A stretch of DNA of 64,000 nucleotides from Synechococcus sp. UW140 (GCF_900474295.1 NZ_UCOB01000014.1:1-64000); one strand, 5' to 3'. Shown: positions 42,167-51,010, counted from the first letter of the stretch. The notes: a model not told the origin generated them from the sequence alone. Numbers and translations are program-made.

Positions 42167-42805
42167 TCAAGCCAGCAGCTGCTTGGCGAAGCCATCCATC
42201 CGATCAATCGCCATTGCAAGATTCTGCTCGAGCGAGCGTCCTGAGCTTTTCCTCGGTTTGAAGCTGTGGTCACCATCTGGAATCCAGGCAACGCTGATCG
42301 CGGCGGGAAGCTGATAGCCATCCACCTCCTTGGGTTTGCCGAACGTATCGCGTTCGCCTTGAAGCACGAGCAGCGGCGATGCAAGCGCCATCAAATGATC
42401 CGTACGTAGCTTCTCCGGTTTGCCTGGAGGATGAAAGGGGTAGCCCAGGCAAACGCAGCCTCGAACGTTGCTGGAAGGACCAAGCCTCTCCAGAAGCTGG
42501 CTGGCCACACGTCCCCCCATGGACTTGCCACCAATGATCAGCCCAGGACGATCGACGAGCGCAGTGATCCGTTCCAGGAAGCAAGCCTCGAGAACGGGAA
42601 AGCGATCAGGAGCAGCCTTCTTGCCTGTCTGACGGGCATGCTGCATATAAGGGAATTCAAAACGCACCACACCCCAGGCCCTCTGGGATAAGCCCGCAGC
42701 CATTGCCTCCATGAAGGGACTGTCCATCGGGGCACCAGCACCGTGGGCCAAAAGGAAGGTGAGCGGTGCATCAGACGCACCGTCGAGAAGGAGAGGTGAG
42801 CTCAT
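42167..42805 (-). CDS. Alpha/beta hydrolase, KANL3/Tex30 family
   Basis: A 212-residue hydrolase. FLLAHGAGAPMDSPFMEAM forms the oxyanion-hole region, GGKSMGGRVAS is the nucleophile elbow (Ser), LVLQGERDTFG carries the acid, and PDGDHSFKPRK the catalytic His. Substrate unknown; members act as small esterases or thioesterases. Confidence 0.85.
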   Translation of the reverse strand: MSSPLLLDGASDAPLTFLLAHGAGAPMDSPFMEAMAAGLSQRAWGVVRFEFPYMQHARQTGKKAAPDRFPVLEACFLERITALVDRPGLIIGGKSMGGRVASQLLERLGPSSNVRGCVCLGYPFHPPGKPEKLRTDHLMALASPLLVLQGERDTFGKPKEVDGYQLPAAISVAWIPDGDHSFKPRKSSGRSLEQNLAMAIDRMDGFAKQLLA

Positions 42806-42855
42806 GGGCTCGATTCTCCTGCTCGAGTCACCTCAATGGCGCCAGCAGAAGTGGC

Positions 42856-43101
42856 TCAGGCCACCATCGGGTTAGGGAGTGGTGCCCTGGCTTTAGACAA
42901 AAAATCGCGCACGTCACCGCGCACACTCAGCAGCTGTCCATTAACAGCCATCTGCCAGATCTCAACTTTGGCATCGATCGGTGCTCTGAAGCCAAAGATT
43001 TCGCTTGGCATCACAACTTTCTCCAAGTAAAAGTTGTTCGCACCGATACACTTCAACACCACCATTTTGGGTGATTCGTTCCAGTAAAGACAGTCCTCCA
43101 T
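42856..43101 (-). CDS. DUF1830 protein
   Basis: An 81-residue protein with the DUF1830 pattern: CLYWNESPKMVVLKCIG, NNFYLEKVVMPSEIFGF, PIDAKVEIW. DUF1830 proteins are cyanobacteria-restricted and of unknown function; some are linked to salt or light responses. Confidence 0.78.
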   Translation of the reverse strand: MEDCLYWNESPKMVVLKCIGANNFYLEKVVMPSEIFGFRAPIDAKVEIWQMAVNGQLLSVRGDVRDFLSKARAPLPNPMVA

Positions 43102-43222
43102 CAGAAAGAGTGCGAGTCGTGTTGCGAGAATCTCCGAAATCAGAAGGAATTTTTGTCAGATCAGCCACAACAAACAAAAGTCTTCCATTTTTCTCCAGAA
43201 ACCTGATCTCAGCCTGCAGGAC

Positions 43223-43651
43223 TCAGTCCACAAAACGCTTGTAAAGCCAGCGGACGAATCCACCAACCAGAGGCACCGGAGCAAATGTGGGGCCGACGAA
43301 ATCGAAATAGTCACGATGGTCACAGATTTTCCCGTCGCCATTGAGACGGAGGCGACTTGCGCCTGGGTAGACGAATTCGATGCCCTTGATCTTCAGGCCC
43401 ATCTCCCACTCCACAAACGCAAGATCGGCGTCTACCGCTACAGCTGTCGGCAACAGGTAGACGTCATCGCAGCGCCTGATCAATCCATCCTGAGCAGCGA
43501 TGTAAGCATCGATACCGTCACGCTCCTGGGTGGGATCCTGAAAATGCACATCGTTGGCATAGAGCTCTCGCCACTGCTCCTCGGACGGGGCAGGCAAGCC
43601 ATAGGGCTTGGTAAACAGCTCTCTGAGCCGATCAGCAGACACGGCTGGCAT
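43223..43651 (-). CDS. SnoaL/NTF2-like protein
   Basis: A 142-residue NTF2-like fold protein: LRELFTKPYGLPAPSEEQW, VHFQDPTQERDGIDAYIAAQ, LAFVEWEMGLKIKGIEF, then GKICDHRDYFDF. These resemble limonene-epoxide-hydrolase-like or ketosteroid-isomerase-like folds. Function unknown. Confidence 0.75.
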   Translation of the reverse strand: MPAVSADRLRELFTKPYGLPAPSEEQWRELYANDVHFQDPTQERDGIDAYIAAQDGLIRRCDDVYLLPTAVAVDADLAFVEWEMGLKIKGIEFVYPGASRLRLNGDGKICDHRDYFDFVGPTFAPVPLVGGFVRWLYKRFVD

Positions 43652-43668
43652 GGGGCATCCAACAACAG

Positions 43669-43947
43669 TTGGCTCAGATCCTGACGGATCCGCATAGGCT
43701 CTTGGCGTTCTATCGGCAGATTCGATCCGTGCCCGACGTTGGCTACAGCTATGAACCCCACGAACCCTTTGGCGAGGGCCTCACCACGCGTCGCCCCTGG
43801 AACACAGGTGCTCTAACCATGGTGGAGCTGATCAATGGACGCGTGGCCATGCTGGGCTTCGCAGCAGCTTTGATCGGCGAACTCGTAAGCGGCCAGGGTC
43901 CCGCAGGTCAAGTGATGGCGATGGTGCGCTGGTATCTCTCGTTGTGA
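43669..43947 (+). CDS. High-light-inducible (Hli) protein
   Basis: A 92-residue protein whose C-terminal third is the chlorophyll-binding single helix of the CAB/ELIP/HLIP family: MVELINGRVAMLGFAAALIG followed by ELVSGQG. It probably binds chlorophyll in photosystem protection. The N-terminal part (YSYEPHEPFGEGL, RRPWNTGAL) is a picocyanobacterial extension. Reading from TTG 43669; the true start could be a few codons later, since there is no in-frame ATG before the MVELINGR. Confidence 0.85.
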   Translation: MAQILTDPHRLLAFYRQIRSVPDVGYSYEPHEPFGEGLTTRRPWNTGALTMVELINGRVAMLGFAAALIGELVSGQGPAGQVMAMVRWYLSL

Positions 43948-44500
43948 ATCAAAACCTGATCAAAAACTGATCAAAAACTGACCAGAGACTGCCTCAATTC
44001 GAGGCCCCCTTAATGAGATGCTGCTGGGAAGACAACACAAACGATTGAATCAGAACAGCAAAAACAAAGTGATCACATCAACAGATACAGATATGTATAG
44101 AGATACAGAGAGAGAGTTCATCCCCAAGAATTGCGCCTAAGGCGAAAAATCGGCGCATTCATCGATCAACAGTCGATCGCGCACTCTGGGATGAAACGCA
44201 ACGAAGGCGCCAGGGCCCAAACAGCGGCGTCGCTGCTGCCACCCCAGGCCCGACCTTGCAATTGCGCAACAGCAGAACTCATATTCCAGCTGCCGCGCTA
44301 CCTTTTTCGCAGGGAGTGGAGGCTCCCTGTCGATGGTTGGTTAGGACGATGCTCCCTGACCTTCACTCGGAGTCGGGATGGAGCCTGTTTCGCTCGGGAC
44401 AGGCTCCACTCCTGCTTGCCTCCTCGTCAGGCCATAGTGCTCTGAACCGGTAGCGCCTGCCTCTACCTGGCCTGGCCGTCACGAGTCCCCAAGCGCATGA
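43948..44500. other. Intergenic region with repeats and a strong hairpin
   Basis: Contains an 11-bp tandem repeat of ACTGATCAAAA type (~43955-43990), an AT-rich stretch, and a perfect 9-bp stem (GGAGCCTGT/ACAGGCTCC, 44380-44407) near other inverted-repeat segments. No defensible ORF. Possibly a small RNA, not proven. Confidence 0.45.
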
Positions 44501-45385
44501 TCAACGTGTTGCCTTTGGTTCTTTGAGATCAGGCTGTGGAGCGGTGAGCTCATGCAGAGCTGAATAGTCATCCCCATCCAGCGACGATCCCTCTGCTCGC
44601 TCAAGCAAGGTCATCAAGCTCTGGAGTCCGCTGGCATCAAGACCGATCAAACCCGCCTCACGCAAGAACAGGGCAAGATCCTTGCGCAACAGGGCTGCAC
44701 TGAAATTGGGATTGGCGTAGTCGTGGGCAAGCATCCGCACGAGTTTCTTGTCCACGGTCGGTGCATACAACGCTGACGGCCTCAACACTTCCATAAACCG
44801 CTCAACATCGAGCCCAGAGGCCTGAACCAGGCGCAGCGCCAAGGAATAACCGTGGGTGAGGCTGGCAATCAGCTGATTCAGGGCCAGCTTGCTGGCGGCC
44901 CCACTGCCGGTAGCCCCCATTAACTTCGGATCTTGACTCAGCTTTCGCAACAGCGGCAGCTGAGCCTCAAACAGAGCCCCATCCCCCCCCGCCATCACTA
45001 ACAGCCTTCCCTCCAGAGCCTCCGGCTTGCTGCCGAGCACCGGTGCTTCCAGGTAGCGGCCGTTCTGCGCCTGCACCTGGGCTTCCAGCTGGCGTGATTC
45101 GCTGATCCCCATCGTGCCCATCGGCAGACAACAGGCACCGCCAAGGTCGCCAAGGCCAGCAACCACGTCCGCAGTCACCGGCCCATCACGCAACACCGTG
45201 ATCACGGCATCACAGCTCTTCGCTGCACCAGCCAAGCTCTCAATCGGCTGTGCACCTGCTGCCACGAGCGTGGAACATTTGTCAGAGCGACGGTTCCAGA
45301 CGTGAAGGTTCACACCCTGGTGCAACAAACGGCACCCGATCGCCTCGCCCAGCAAACCCGTACCGAGAAGAGCAATCTTGAGCAT
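44501..45385 (-). CDS. NAD(P)-binding 6-phosphogluconate/3-hydroxyisobutyrate dehydrogenase-like protein
   Basis: A 294-residue dehydrogenase. N-terminal Rossmann GLLGEAIGCRLLHQGV (after LLGTG), substrate loop PMGTMGISES and PVLGSKPEALEG, catalytic-Lys-type GSGAASKLALNQLI and a helical C-terminal domain. Beta-hydroxyacid dehydrogenase family; substrate unknown. Confidence 0.88.
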   Translation of the reverse strand: MLKIALLGTGLLGEAIGCRLLHQGVNLHVWNRRSDKCSTLVAAGAQPIESLAGAAKSCDAVITVLRDGPVTADVVAGLGDLGGACCLPMGTMGISESRQLEAQVQAQNGRYLEAPVLGSKPEALEGRLLVMAGGDGALFEAQLPLLRKLSQDPKLMGATGSGAASKLALNQLIASLTHGYSLALRLVQASGLDVERFMEVLRPSALYAPTVDKKLVRMLAHDYANPNFSAALLRKDLALFLREAGLIGLDASGLQSLMTLLERAEGSSLDGDDYSALHELTAPQPDLKEPKATR

Positions 45386-45455
45386 CGAAACAGAGCGACT
45401 CCGTGCTGCCGATCATCCCCTGCCTCGCGGCAGCCTGTGAAATATGGCGCGTTAG

Positions 45456-45773
45456 TCAGAAAGGATGGGGGGGCATCCGAGTCACTACCTCCTCTGGGCT
45501 TGAAGGCGATGGCATTGGATCGGGCCCCAGTGCAGGCAGGAAAGTGACAGCGAGCACAAGGCCCGCCATCAGCTTCAACGGCACCCCCATGCCCTGCTTT
45601 GCCCTGATCGCCGAACGGCGGTGAGGGTTTGGATTGGTGACGTAGTAGGCAGGCGCAAGATCGGCTGGCAGTGGCTTGAAACAACTCGGACAGGTCCTGC
45701 CAAGATCAGCCACCTGGGCATGAATGCTCAAACAATGGGGACAGCGATAAATAGCCTGGGGAGTGCGAGCCAT
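45456..45773 (-). CDS. Zn-ribbon membrane protein
   Basis: A 105-residue protein: N-terminal zinc ribbon with CPHC and CPSC, a Pro-rich linker, one membrane helix (LKLMAGLVLAVTFLPAL) and a Pro/Ser tail. Probably a membrane-anchored metal-binding protein. Function unknown. Confidence 0.7.
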   Translation of the reverse strand: MARTPQAIYRCPHCLSIHAQVADLGRTCPSCFKPLPADLAPAYYVTNPNPHRRSAIRAKQGMGVPLKLMAGLVLAVTFLPALGPDPMPSPSSPEEVVTRMPPHPF

Positions 45774-45855
45774 CGATAGCGGAGCGATTGCTCACAGCTT
45801 CACGGCAGCCTCAGCCAACGTTGCTGATCATGATCACCTGCCGTTTTGATCCTGG

Positions 45856-47130
45856 TCACTCAGTCAAAAAAGGACGTGGATCCTGATCAAATCGATGCTG
45901 GGAAGGAATCGCCTCGGGCTGCACATCGCTATCGAAAGCAGCGGTTTGCTCAAGGGCCTGGCGCAGCAATCGTCCGCTGAGCAGGGGCATATCGCGAGGA
46001 ACGCAAATGCGATCTCGCAAGTAACGCAAGCCCAAGGCGGAGCCGGCCATCGGCAGAACCGGAGTGCCCTGCACCAGCAGTGTGAGGGCAGCGCGCAGGG
46101 GCTGATCAAACGCGACGCCAAGGGGATTGCGGGCCATCAGGGTGAGGCGGTGGCGAAGCACGGGCTCCAGCGCAAGCAGGGCAGCAGCACCGGCATCGAT
46201 GTCATCGTCGACGCGATTGCGCTCCCAGCAAGCCAAACCTTCGCCAACATCGATCGCAGCAGCACAGCGACGCTGCTCGGCCGTGCCGTTCTCCCAGCAG
46301 CCCCCCATCTGAGGCGGAAGGTCATGGGCGTGGGTATGGAAATCGCTTTGGGTGCCGCGATAGGTCGTCAACTGCTCAAGAGACGTCAACCAAGAATCGA
46401 TGCCTGGATGTTCGTTGCGTAGGCCGAAGCCTTTGAAGTAAGCCAACGACGCGTTCATCCGCTCCACATAGGGAACAAACACCAAGTCAGCACTGCCGGG
46501 TTCCTCTGCGAGCGGGGCGTCTGGATCGAGCCAACGCCCTCCCCCCCGAGCCAGAGCCGCCTCCATCCGCCGCGCGATCACCTGGAATTGCTCGCGAGCT
46601 TTGTGGTCCTGACGTTCGGTCAATCCAGGGGAGCAAAGCCAAATGCACCAGGCACGAAACAGCAGCCGTTCCAATTGCCGCAGGTCCCGCACACGCCGGT
46701 CCAGCATGGATGCTCCAAGCGGACCAAAGGCCTGCTCCAGGGCAAGAAGGATGTCATCGCTTTCTGTAATCAACCTGCCATCCAGCTCCAGGGCGGGAAG
46801 CATCCCGGATGGGATTTTGGCGGTGAACCAACGCTCCTTCGGGCCGTAGCAGCGCATGGTGACCTTACGGATCCGGTAGGGAATTCGCCGGAACTCAAGC
46901 CAGAGCCAAACCTTCTGGCAGTAAGGGCACCAAGCATGGTGATCCCGATACAGCGTCACTCTCACGGACGCTTCGGGCTGATCGAAGAGGCGAAGGTTGG
47001 CCTGGGCATTGGTCGGACCGTTGATCCGGTCGATCAAGGCTGGGGCCATCGCCGCAAGTGCATCCCAGCGCAGGGCCTGATCGGATGAAGCGACATCAGG
47101 CATCACGAAGGCGTTCGATTCGCTCGCCAT
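45856..47130 (-). CDS. Glutathione S-transferase family protein, long form
   Basis: A 424-residue protein from ATG 47130. The N-terminal GST/thioredoxin-like domain has HAWCPYCQKVWLWLEFRR (CPYC) and LPALELDGRLITESDDIL; the middle has a GST helical domain (DLVFVPYVERMNASLAYF). The ~150-residue C-terminal extension is unusual and carries no motif I recognise. Redox or conjugation role likely; substrate unknown. The longer reading to 47268 has no good support. Confidence 0.82.
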   Translation of the reverse strand: MASESNAFVMPDVASSDQALRWDALAAMAPALIDRINGPTNAQANLRLFDQPEASVRVTLYRDHHAWCPYCQKVWLWLEFRRIPYRIRKVTMRCYGPKERWFTAKIPSGMLPALELDGRLITESDDILLALEQAFGPLGASMLDRRVRDLRQLERLLFRAWCIWLCSPGLTERQDHKAREQFQVIARRMEAALARGGGRWLDPDAPLAEEPGSADLVFVPYVERMNASLAYFKGFGLRNEHPGIDSWLTSLEQLTTYRGTQSDFHTHAHDLPPQMGGCWENGTAEQRRCAAAIDVGEGLACWERNRVDDDIDAGAAALLALEPVLRHRLTLMARNPLGVAFDQPLRAALTLLVQGTPVLPMAGSALGLRYLRDRICVPRDMPLLSGRLLRQALEQTAAFDSDVQPEAIPSQHRFDQDPRPFLTE

Positions 47131-47281
47131 GATGGCGCCCAGAGATTGCAGCCTGCCCAGCAGGCAAGCCGAGGCCAACCACGATCGGGATTGACACATT
47201 TGTACTACTGAACTAGAACAGGCGTACCAGCAGCAGGCCCATGGCGCCCAGCTCCCCTTACGCCCCATTCAAAGCCGAGGA

Positions 47282-47566
47282 GTGGATGCGCACCTCTGCC
47301 ATCACCCCACGAAAGCGATGCCAAGGCATGGTTGGATCCAGGATCCCCGCACCAGCGAAACCAAACGGTTCCATGCCGACGAAAAAAGTTGGGGCCACGA
47401 TCCTCGCGTGTTCGTGGATTCAGGGCGACCTGTTCCTGGAGAAGCCCCCCTACTGAAAACGAGGGTGCACCTGCGCCGCGAAACGGCTGAGTTGCTTTGG
47501 CAGGAATTGCTGCGGGTGGGTTGGCGCACCTGCATTCCCCAATGGGGAGCCGATGTCGACATTTGA
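47282..47566 (+). CDS. DUF1651 protein
   Basis: A 94-residue protein with the DUF1651 pattern (GWIQDPRTSETKRFHAD, SWGHDPRVFVDSGRPVPGE, ETAELLWQELLRVGW). DUF1651 is frequent in marine picocyanobacteria; function unknown. The start could instead be the ATG at 47318, which begins MPRHGWIQDP. Confidence 0.75.
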   Translation: MDAHLCHHPTKAMPRHGWIQDPRTSETKRFHADEKSWGHDPRVFVDSGRPVPGEAPLLKTRVHLRRETAELLWQELLRVGWRTCIPQWGADVDI

Positions 47567-47581
47567 ACAAGCCACCCAGCC

Positions 47582-47887
47582 TCAACCGAAGCGGTAGTGC
47601 TTACGCACTGGCTGGGTGACATGCCAAGTGCAACAAAGGCCTGCGGAAAATTCCACCAGGTCTCCAGCGCCGAATCGCACCGGCTCTCCACCGTCAGGCG
47701 TCACCGTCACTTCCCCTTCCAACAGCAAGCAGGTTTCCCGCTGGTCGTATTGCCAGGGGAAGGTGCTCACCTCACAAGCCCAGATCGGCCAATCACGTGC
47801 ACCCAAAGCAACGATCACGCTCTCCGAGCATGGCGAGATCACATTGATCGCCACAGATCCGACACCGGAACAATCAAACTCCATCAT
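47582..47887 (-). CDS. Cupin-domain protein
   Basis: A 101-residue protein from ATG 47887. One cupin barrel: motif 1 region YDQRETCLLLEGEVTVTPDG and motif 2 region PVRFGAGDLVEFSAGLCCTW. DUF861/EutQ-like small cupin. It overlaps the end of the Rieske oxygenase gene by 14 bp, so the two are co-transcribed. Confidence 0.82.
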   Translation of the reverse strand: MMEFDCSGVGSVAINVISPCSESVIVALGARDWPIWACEVSTFPWQYDQRETCLLLEGEVTVTPDGGEPVRFGAGDLVEFSAGLCCTWHVTQPVRKHYRFG

Positions 47888-49235
47888 TGCGCGGAGCCTG
47901 CCCGTCACCGGCGATCAAGCCCCGCTCCCAGCGCCTGCACTGACGCATCAGCAATCCAGTGAACAGGCCAAGCAAAAGGCCACACCAGCTCAGAGGCCCG
48001 AACTGCCCCAGTCCCACCAGGGCTGCAGACAGCCAGAGCGTGCCCCAGAACCAAGGACGAAGAGAACGAAGCCGTCGCAAGGCCGTTGAGCAACTGCGGC
48101 AATGGCGAGTGTGGCTGTGATAGCGATCCATCAAGAGGTCGAGGTTCTGGCGCGGCGGCAGCGGAACGCCAACAAAAGGCTCTCCGCCATGGTCCGTCAG
48201 CCAACGGTGCAGAGCGGCCACGTACACATCGGCCTCACAGGGCATAAAAAAGGCACGGGCTGCTGCAGCACTGCCCCCTGCAGCCGCAAGAACCCGCTCC
48301 TGATGGTGCAGAAACACCTGATCGTCTTCCAGCACCTTGTGATTGGCGATGTGCTGCAACCAGCGAGGTCTGGCACCAACCAACAACCGCGGCAACCACG
48401 AATGAAATTGAAAGGGGAAACGGGCAAATAAACGACATTCACCACGGCGTGTCGGCACTGCATACACCACAGTGAGGATGCGGGCGAAGCCCTTGGCTTC
48501 CAAGTCATGCCAGATCAGCTGGGGGGCGCGAAAGGTTGTGAACTGCGACCCCAGCGACCCCAGACGAGGCCCCTCGTCCCAGACGGCTGAAAAGCCATCA
48601 GCATCTTCATGGCTGATCCTTGCCCGTACTGGAGAAGCGTTGCTGCGTCGTCCAACAGTGCGATGGTGCGTGAAGGGCACATGGCTCACATCCAGCACGT
48701 TTTCCAGCAAGGTGAGCGCATCCATCGGCAGGTCCCGAAAGGTGTCCTGGATGGTCCAGGTGTCCGCTGCTGTTTCCAGTGCGGGCACCAACGGCACTGC
48801 CCCCGGATCGACTGAGCTGGGATCACCGCTCCAAACGAACAACAACCCCTGGCCGCTTGTGCAAGGGAGGCTGGTGCAACGGGCGCGAACGCTGTCGCTT
48901 CTTGTCCCTTGCTCGGCCTGAGGGATCCGCTGACACCGCCCTTCGCCATCAAAGCTCCAACCGTGATAAGGGCACTCGAGCTGGCCATCCGCATTCAGCC
49001 GTCCTTCACTCAAAGGCACCAGACGATGGGGACAGACATCGGGGAAGGCGCGCCATTGCTCTTCCGAACGATCCCACCAAAGCACCAGATCTTGATCAAG
49101 CAGGGTGAAACGATGCGGCTTTGCAGGATCGAGATCGCGCAAATAAGCCACTGGCCACCACTGTTCTGTCCAAGAAGGGAGATCAGTTCCCCACAGGCTT
49201 TTAGATGGATTAATTGAGGGCTTGTCTGGTTGCAA
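47874..49235 (-). CDS. Rieske oxygenase, PaO/TIC55-like
   Basis: A ~453-residue protein. The Rieske cluster is at DVCPHRLVPLSEGR (CxH) and CPYHGWSFDGEG (CxxH). A mononuclear-iron region follows (ENVLDVSHVPFTHHRTVGRR), then a PaO-domain-like part and a C-terminal hydrophobic segment (RPWFWGTLWLSAALVGLGQF) that may anchor it in membranes. This is the pheophorbide a oxygenase / TIC55 / chlorophyllide-oxygenase-like family, which hydroxylates or opens tetrapyrroles or related substrates. Start is uncertain: no ATG fits, and TTG 49235 gives a family-like length. A co-translated cupin follows. Confidence 0.82.
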   Translation of the reverse strand: MQPDKPSINPSKSLWGTDLPSWTEQWWPVAYLRDLDPAKPHRFTLLDQDLVLWWDRSEEQWRAFPDVCPHRLVPLSEGRLNADGQLECPYHGWSFDGEGRCQRIPQAEQGTRSDSVRARCTSLPCTSGQGLLFVWSGDPSSVDPGAVPLVPALETAADTWTIQDTFRDLPMDALTLLENVLDVSHVPFTHHRTVGRRSNASPVRARISHEDADGFSAVWDEGPRLGSLGSQFTTFRAPQLIWHDLEAKGFARILTVVYAVPTRRGECRLFARFPFQFHSWLPRLLVGARPRWLQHIANHKVLEDDQVFLHHQERVLAAAGGSAAAARAFFMPCEADVYVAALHRWLTDHGGEPFVGVPLPPRQNLDLLMDRYHSHTRHCRSCSTALRRLRSLRPWFWGTLWLSAALVGLGQFGPLSWCGLLLGLFTGLLMRQCRRWERGLIAGDGQAPRNDGV

Positions 49236-49560
49236 TCTAGTTTCTGATGCCAAAGCTCCACACGACAACCAAGGCCTTAGACGGTAGAGGGCAAGTGCTC
49301 TGTGACGAGAGACATCCTTCTGTGTGGTTCTGCCGGTAGTGCAACGGGAAGAACGAAGACCACAGCCAACAACTCGACGCAAAAACCATGCCAATGCCTG
49401 TGTTGAGGCGGTCGACCTTGACACGATGGATCGACGACTGGAGAGCAAGGCTCAACTTTCTCGACAAGCCAATTGAGGTAAAGAAGAGAGGAATAAAGAA
49501 AGCCTTTGATGAATGGGCAACTGAAGATCAGCACCGGTTGAACCGCCAACCCTGTGGAGA
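49236..49560. other. Intergenic region, nothing recognised
   Basis: Upstream of the oxygenase gene; only poor ORFs. Confidence 0.35.
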
Positions 49561-49875
49561 TTAATTCCAATCAATCCAATTACAGTAAAACTCGACATAC
49601 ATACGAGCAGCACGTGCATCCATCGTCCTCTTAGTTGGCAGTTTGCTCGTCTTATCACAGGGGCCAATTGCATAGGACTCAGGAGTGTCATGGGGCCAAT
49701 AAACACCTAAATGCTTATTGCCATCTTGATCAATTGCCCGACACACGGTCACGTCTGGACCAAGAGTTGCAGCCTGTGGACCGCACTGTGCCTTTAGGAA
49801 TGGGTCTCCTGGCTGCCAGGCCAAAGCCGAACCCGCTGAACCAAGGCTGACAAGGAGTCCAACGAGATACTTCAT
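49561..49875 (-). CDS. Secreted Cys-containing hypothetical protein
   Basis: A 104-residue protein from ATG 49875: signal peptide MKYLVGLLVSLGSAGSALA, then a mature part with four Cys (KAQCGPQ, VTVCRAI, GPCDKT, FYCNWI) that could form two disulfides. No family recognised. It ends close to the RiPP-like peptide region but on the opposite strand. Confidence 0.6.
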   Translation of the reverse strand: MKYLVGLLVSLGSAGSALAWQPGDPFLKAQCGPQAATLGPDVTVCRAIDQDGNKHLGVYWPHDTPESYAIGPCDKTSKLPTKRTMDARAARMYVEFYCNWIDWN

Positions 49876-49923
49876 ACCGGGATACCGAATTTGACCTGGA
49901 CAATCACTATGAGACATTAATGA

Positions 49924-50133
49924 ATGGATGCGCTGAAGTGGTACGTATTAGCAACGGAGATGTGTGATAAAGGTGGGGGCTGCAAAGACCGCATCCAGCT
50001 CGGCTCAGGTGCATCTGGGCTGAAAGTCGTCAACCGCAGTGGCGATGCCTTCCTCTACCAACACGGTGACCTCATGGCCGTTGTCGAAGACGCCGCTGGT
50101 GACCTCCAGCGCAGGGGTAGCCATCTAGTTTGA
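49924..50133 (+). CDS. Short hypothetical ORF upstream of the Nif11 peptides
   Basis: A 69-residue ORF (MDALKWYVLATEMCDKGGG..., GSGASGLKVVNRSGDAFLYQ). No family recognised and no clear ribosome-binding site; may not be translated. Confidence 0.3.
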   Translation: MDALKWYVLATEMCDKGGGCKDRIQLGSGASGLKVVNRSGDAFLYQHGDLMAVVEDAAGDLQRRGSHLV

Positions 50134-50297
50134 CTTCACCCAAGGCTCTTCAAGCACTGCACTGGTGGTGTGGTTTTTCTCCTGCTTGATGAGTTCGTAT
50201 CGGCAGCAATGGATCCAACCCTGAAATAACGAAGCTTGTTGGCAGACGGTCTCCATTAACAACTGCTTTTACGCTGCAGTTGGAGCAGAGGACAGCG

Positions 50298-50654
50298 ATG
50301 CCAACTCTTGAGGACTTCCGCCAGTTGCGGGCTGGTGTGCCGCTTGAAACTCAAAGTGAGCTGATCACGCTCATGAGCCAAAACCCTCAGTTGATGTTTG
50401 AGCGGATTGTGGAGCTTGCGGCAGAGAAGGGCATGACCACCAGCGTTGAGGAAGTCAAAGGGTTCCTGGCGCAAATGGATGAAGAGGAAGAATTTGACGA
50501 CATCGAGCTTGATGCCATCGCCCTGACTGCCATTGCTGGTGGTTATAACGGTGGTCGTAAGGGTTGCTGTCAAGAGGAAGCGCACGACGAGCCTTGGGGT
50601 CGCTGCCCCGGCATGAGACCCATGCGCAAGTGGTTGTTCGGGAGGAACGCCTGA
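50298..50654 (+). CDS. Nif11-leader RiPP precursor, Cys-rich core
   Basis: A 118-residue protein from ATG 50298 with GAGG ahead of it. Residues 1-82 are a Nif11-type leader (TLEDFRQLRAGVPLETQSEL, ELAAEKGMTTSVEEVKGFLA, FDDIELDAIALTAIAGG). The Gly-Gly at 81-82 is the expected protease-exporter cleavage site. The 36-residue core has Cys at core positions 8, 9 and 21 and contains no Ser or Thr, so it cannot form lanthionines; disulfides or another Cys-based modification are the options. A second precursor overlaps its stop (TGATG). Confidence 0.78.
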   Translation: MPTLEDFRQLRAGVPLETQSELITLMSQNPQLMFERIVELAAEKGMTTSVEEVKGFLAQMDEEEEFDDIELDAIALTAIAGGYNGGRKGCCQEEAHDEPWGRCPGMRPMRKWLFGRNA

Positions 50655-50932
50655 TGACAACGCTCAACGACTTCAAAACACTCCGTGTCTCGGTCTCTCC
50701 TGAGGTTGAACAGGAGCTTTATTCACTCTTCTACTCAGACCCTGCTGCTGCTGCTCGGCTGAAGATTGTGGAGATAGCAGCAGAGAAAGGTGTCACCCTC
50801 TCTGTTGATGAAATTCAAAGTTTCCTTCAGCAGATGGATGCTGATGATGAGTTCGATGATTTTGCTCTCGATGCCGTGGCATTAGCCGCTATTGCTGGTG
50901 GACGCAATGGCGGGAAGAGGTTGGCCTGCTGA
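50654..50932 (+). CDS. Nif11-leader RiPP precursor, short core
   Basis: A 92-residue protein with GGAGG just upstream of the ATG. The leader (TLNDFKTLRVSVSPEVEQEL, EIAAEKGVTLSVDEIQSFLQ, FDDFALDAVALAAIAGG) parallels its neighbour throughout, but the core after Gly-Gly is only RNGGKRLAC, nine residues with one Cys and no Ser/Thr. It looks like a truncated relative of the first precursor (both cores start with xNGG). Confidence 0.78.
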   Translation: MTTLNDFKTLRVSVSPEVEQELYSLFYSDPAAAARLKIVEIAAEKGVTLSVDEIQSFLQQMDADDEFDDFALDAVALAAIAGGRNGGKRLAC

Positions 50933-51010
50933 ACCGATGACCAGGCCTGAGGGAGACTAGCGGCCTAGACATAGGAATCAAGGCAGGCACAATTCCTTTA
51001 ATGCCAACGA

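Noticed and set aside
43957-43990. Possible CRISPR-like repeats
   Set aside because: The 11-bp units are directly adjacent, without spacers, and no cas gene is present.
44131-44445. 104-codon plus-strand ORF after the Hli gene
   Set aside because: Low-quality composition and it spans the perfect hairpin at 44380-44407; more likely non-coding.
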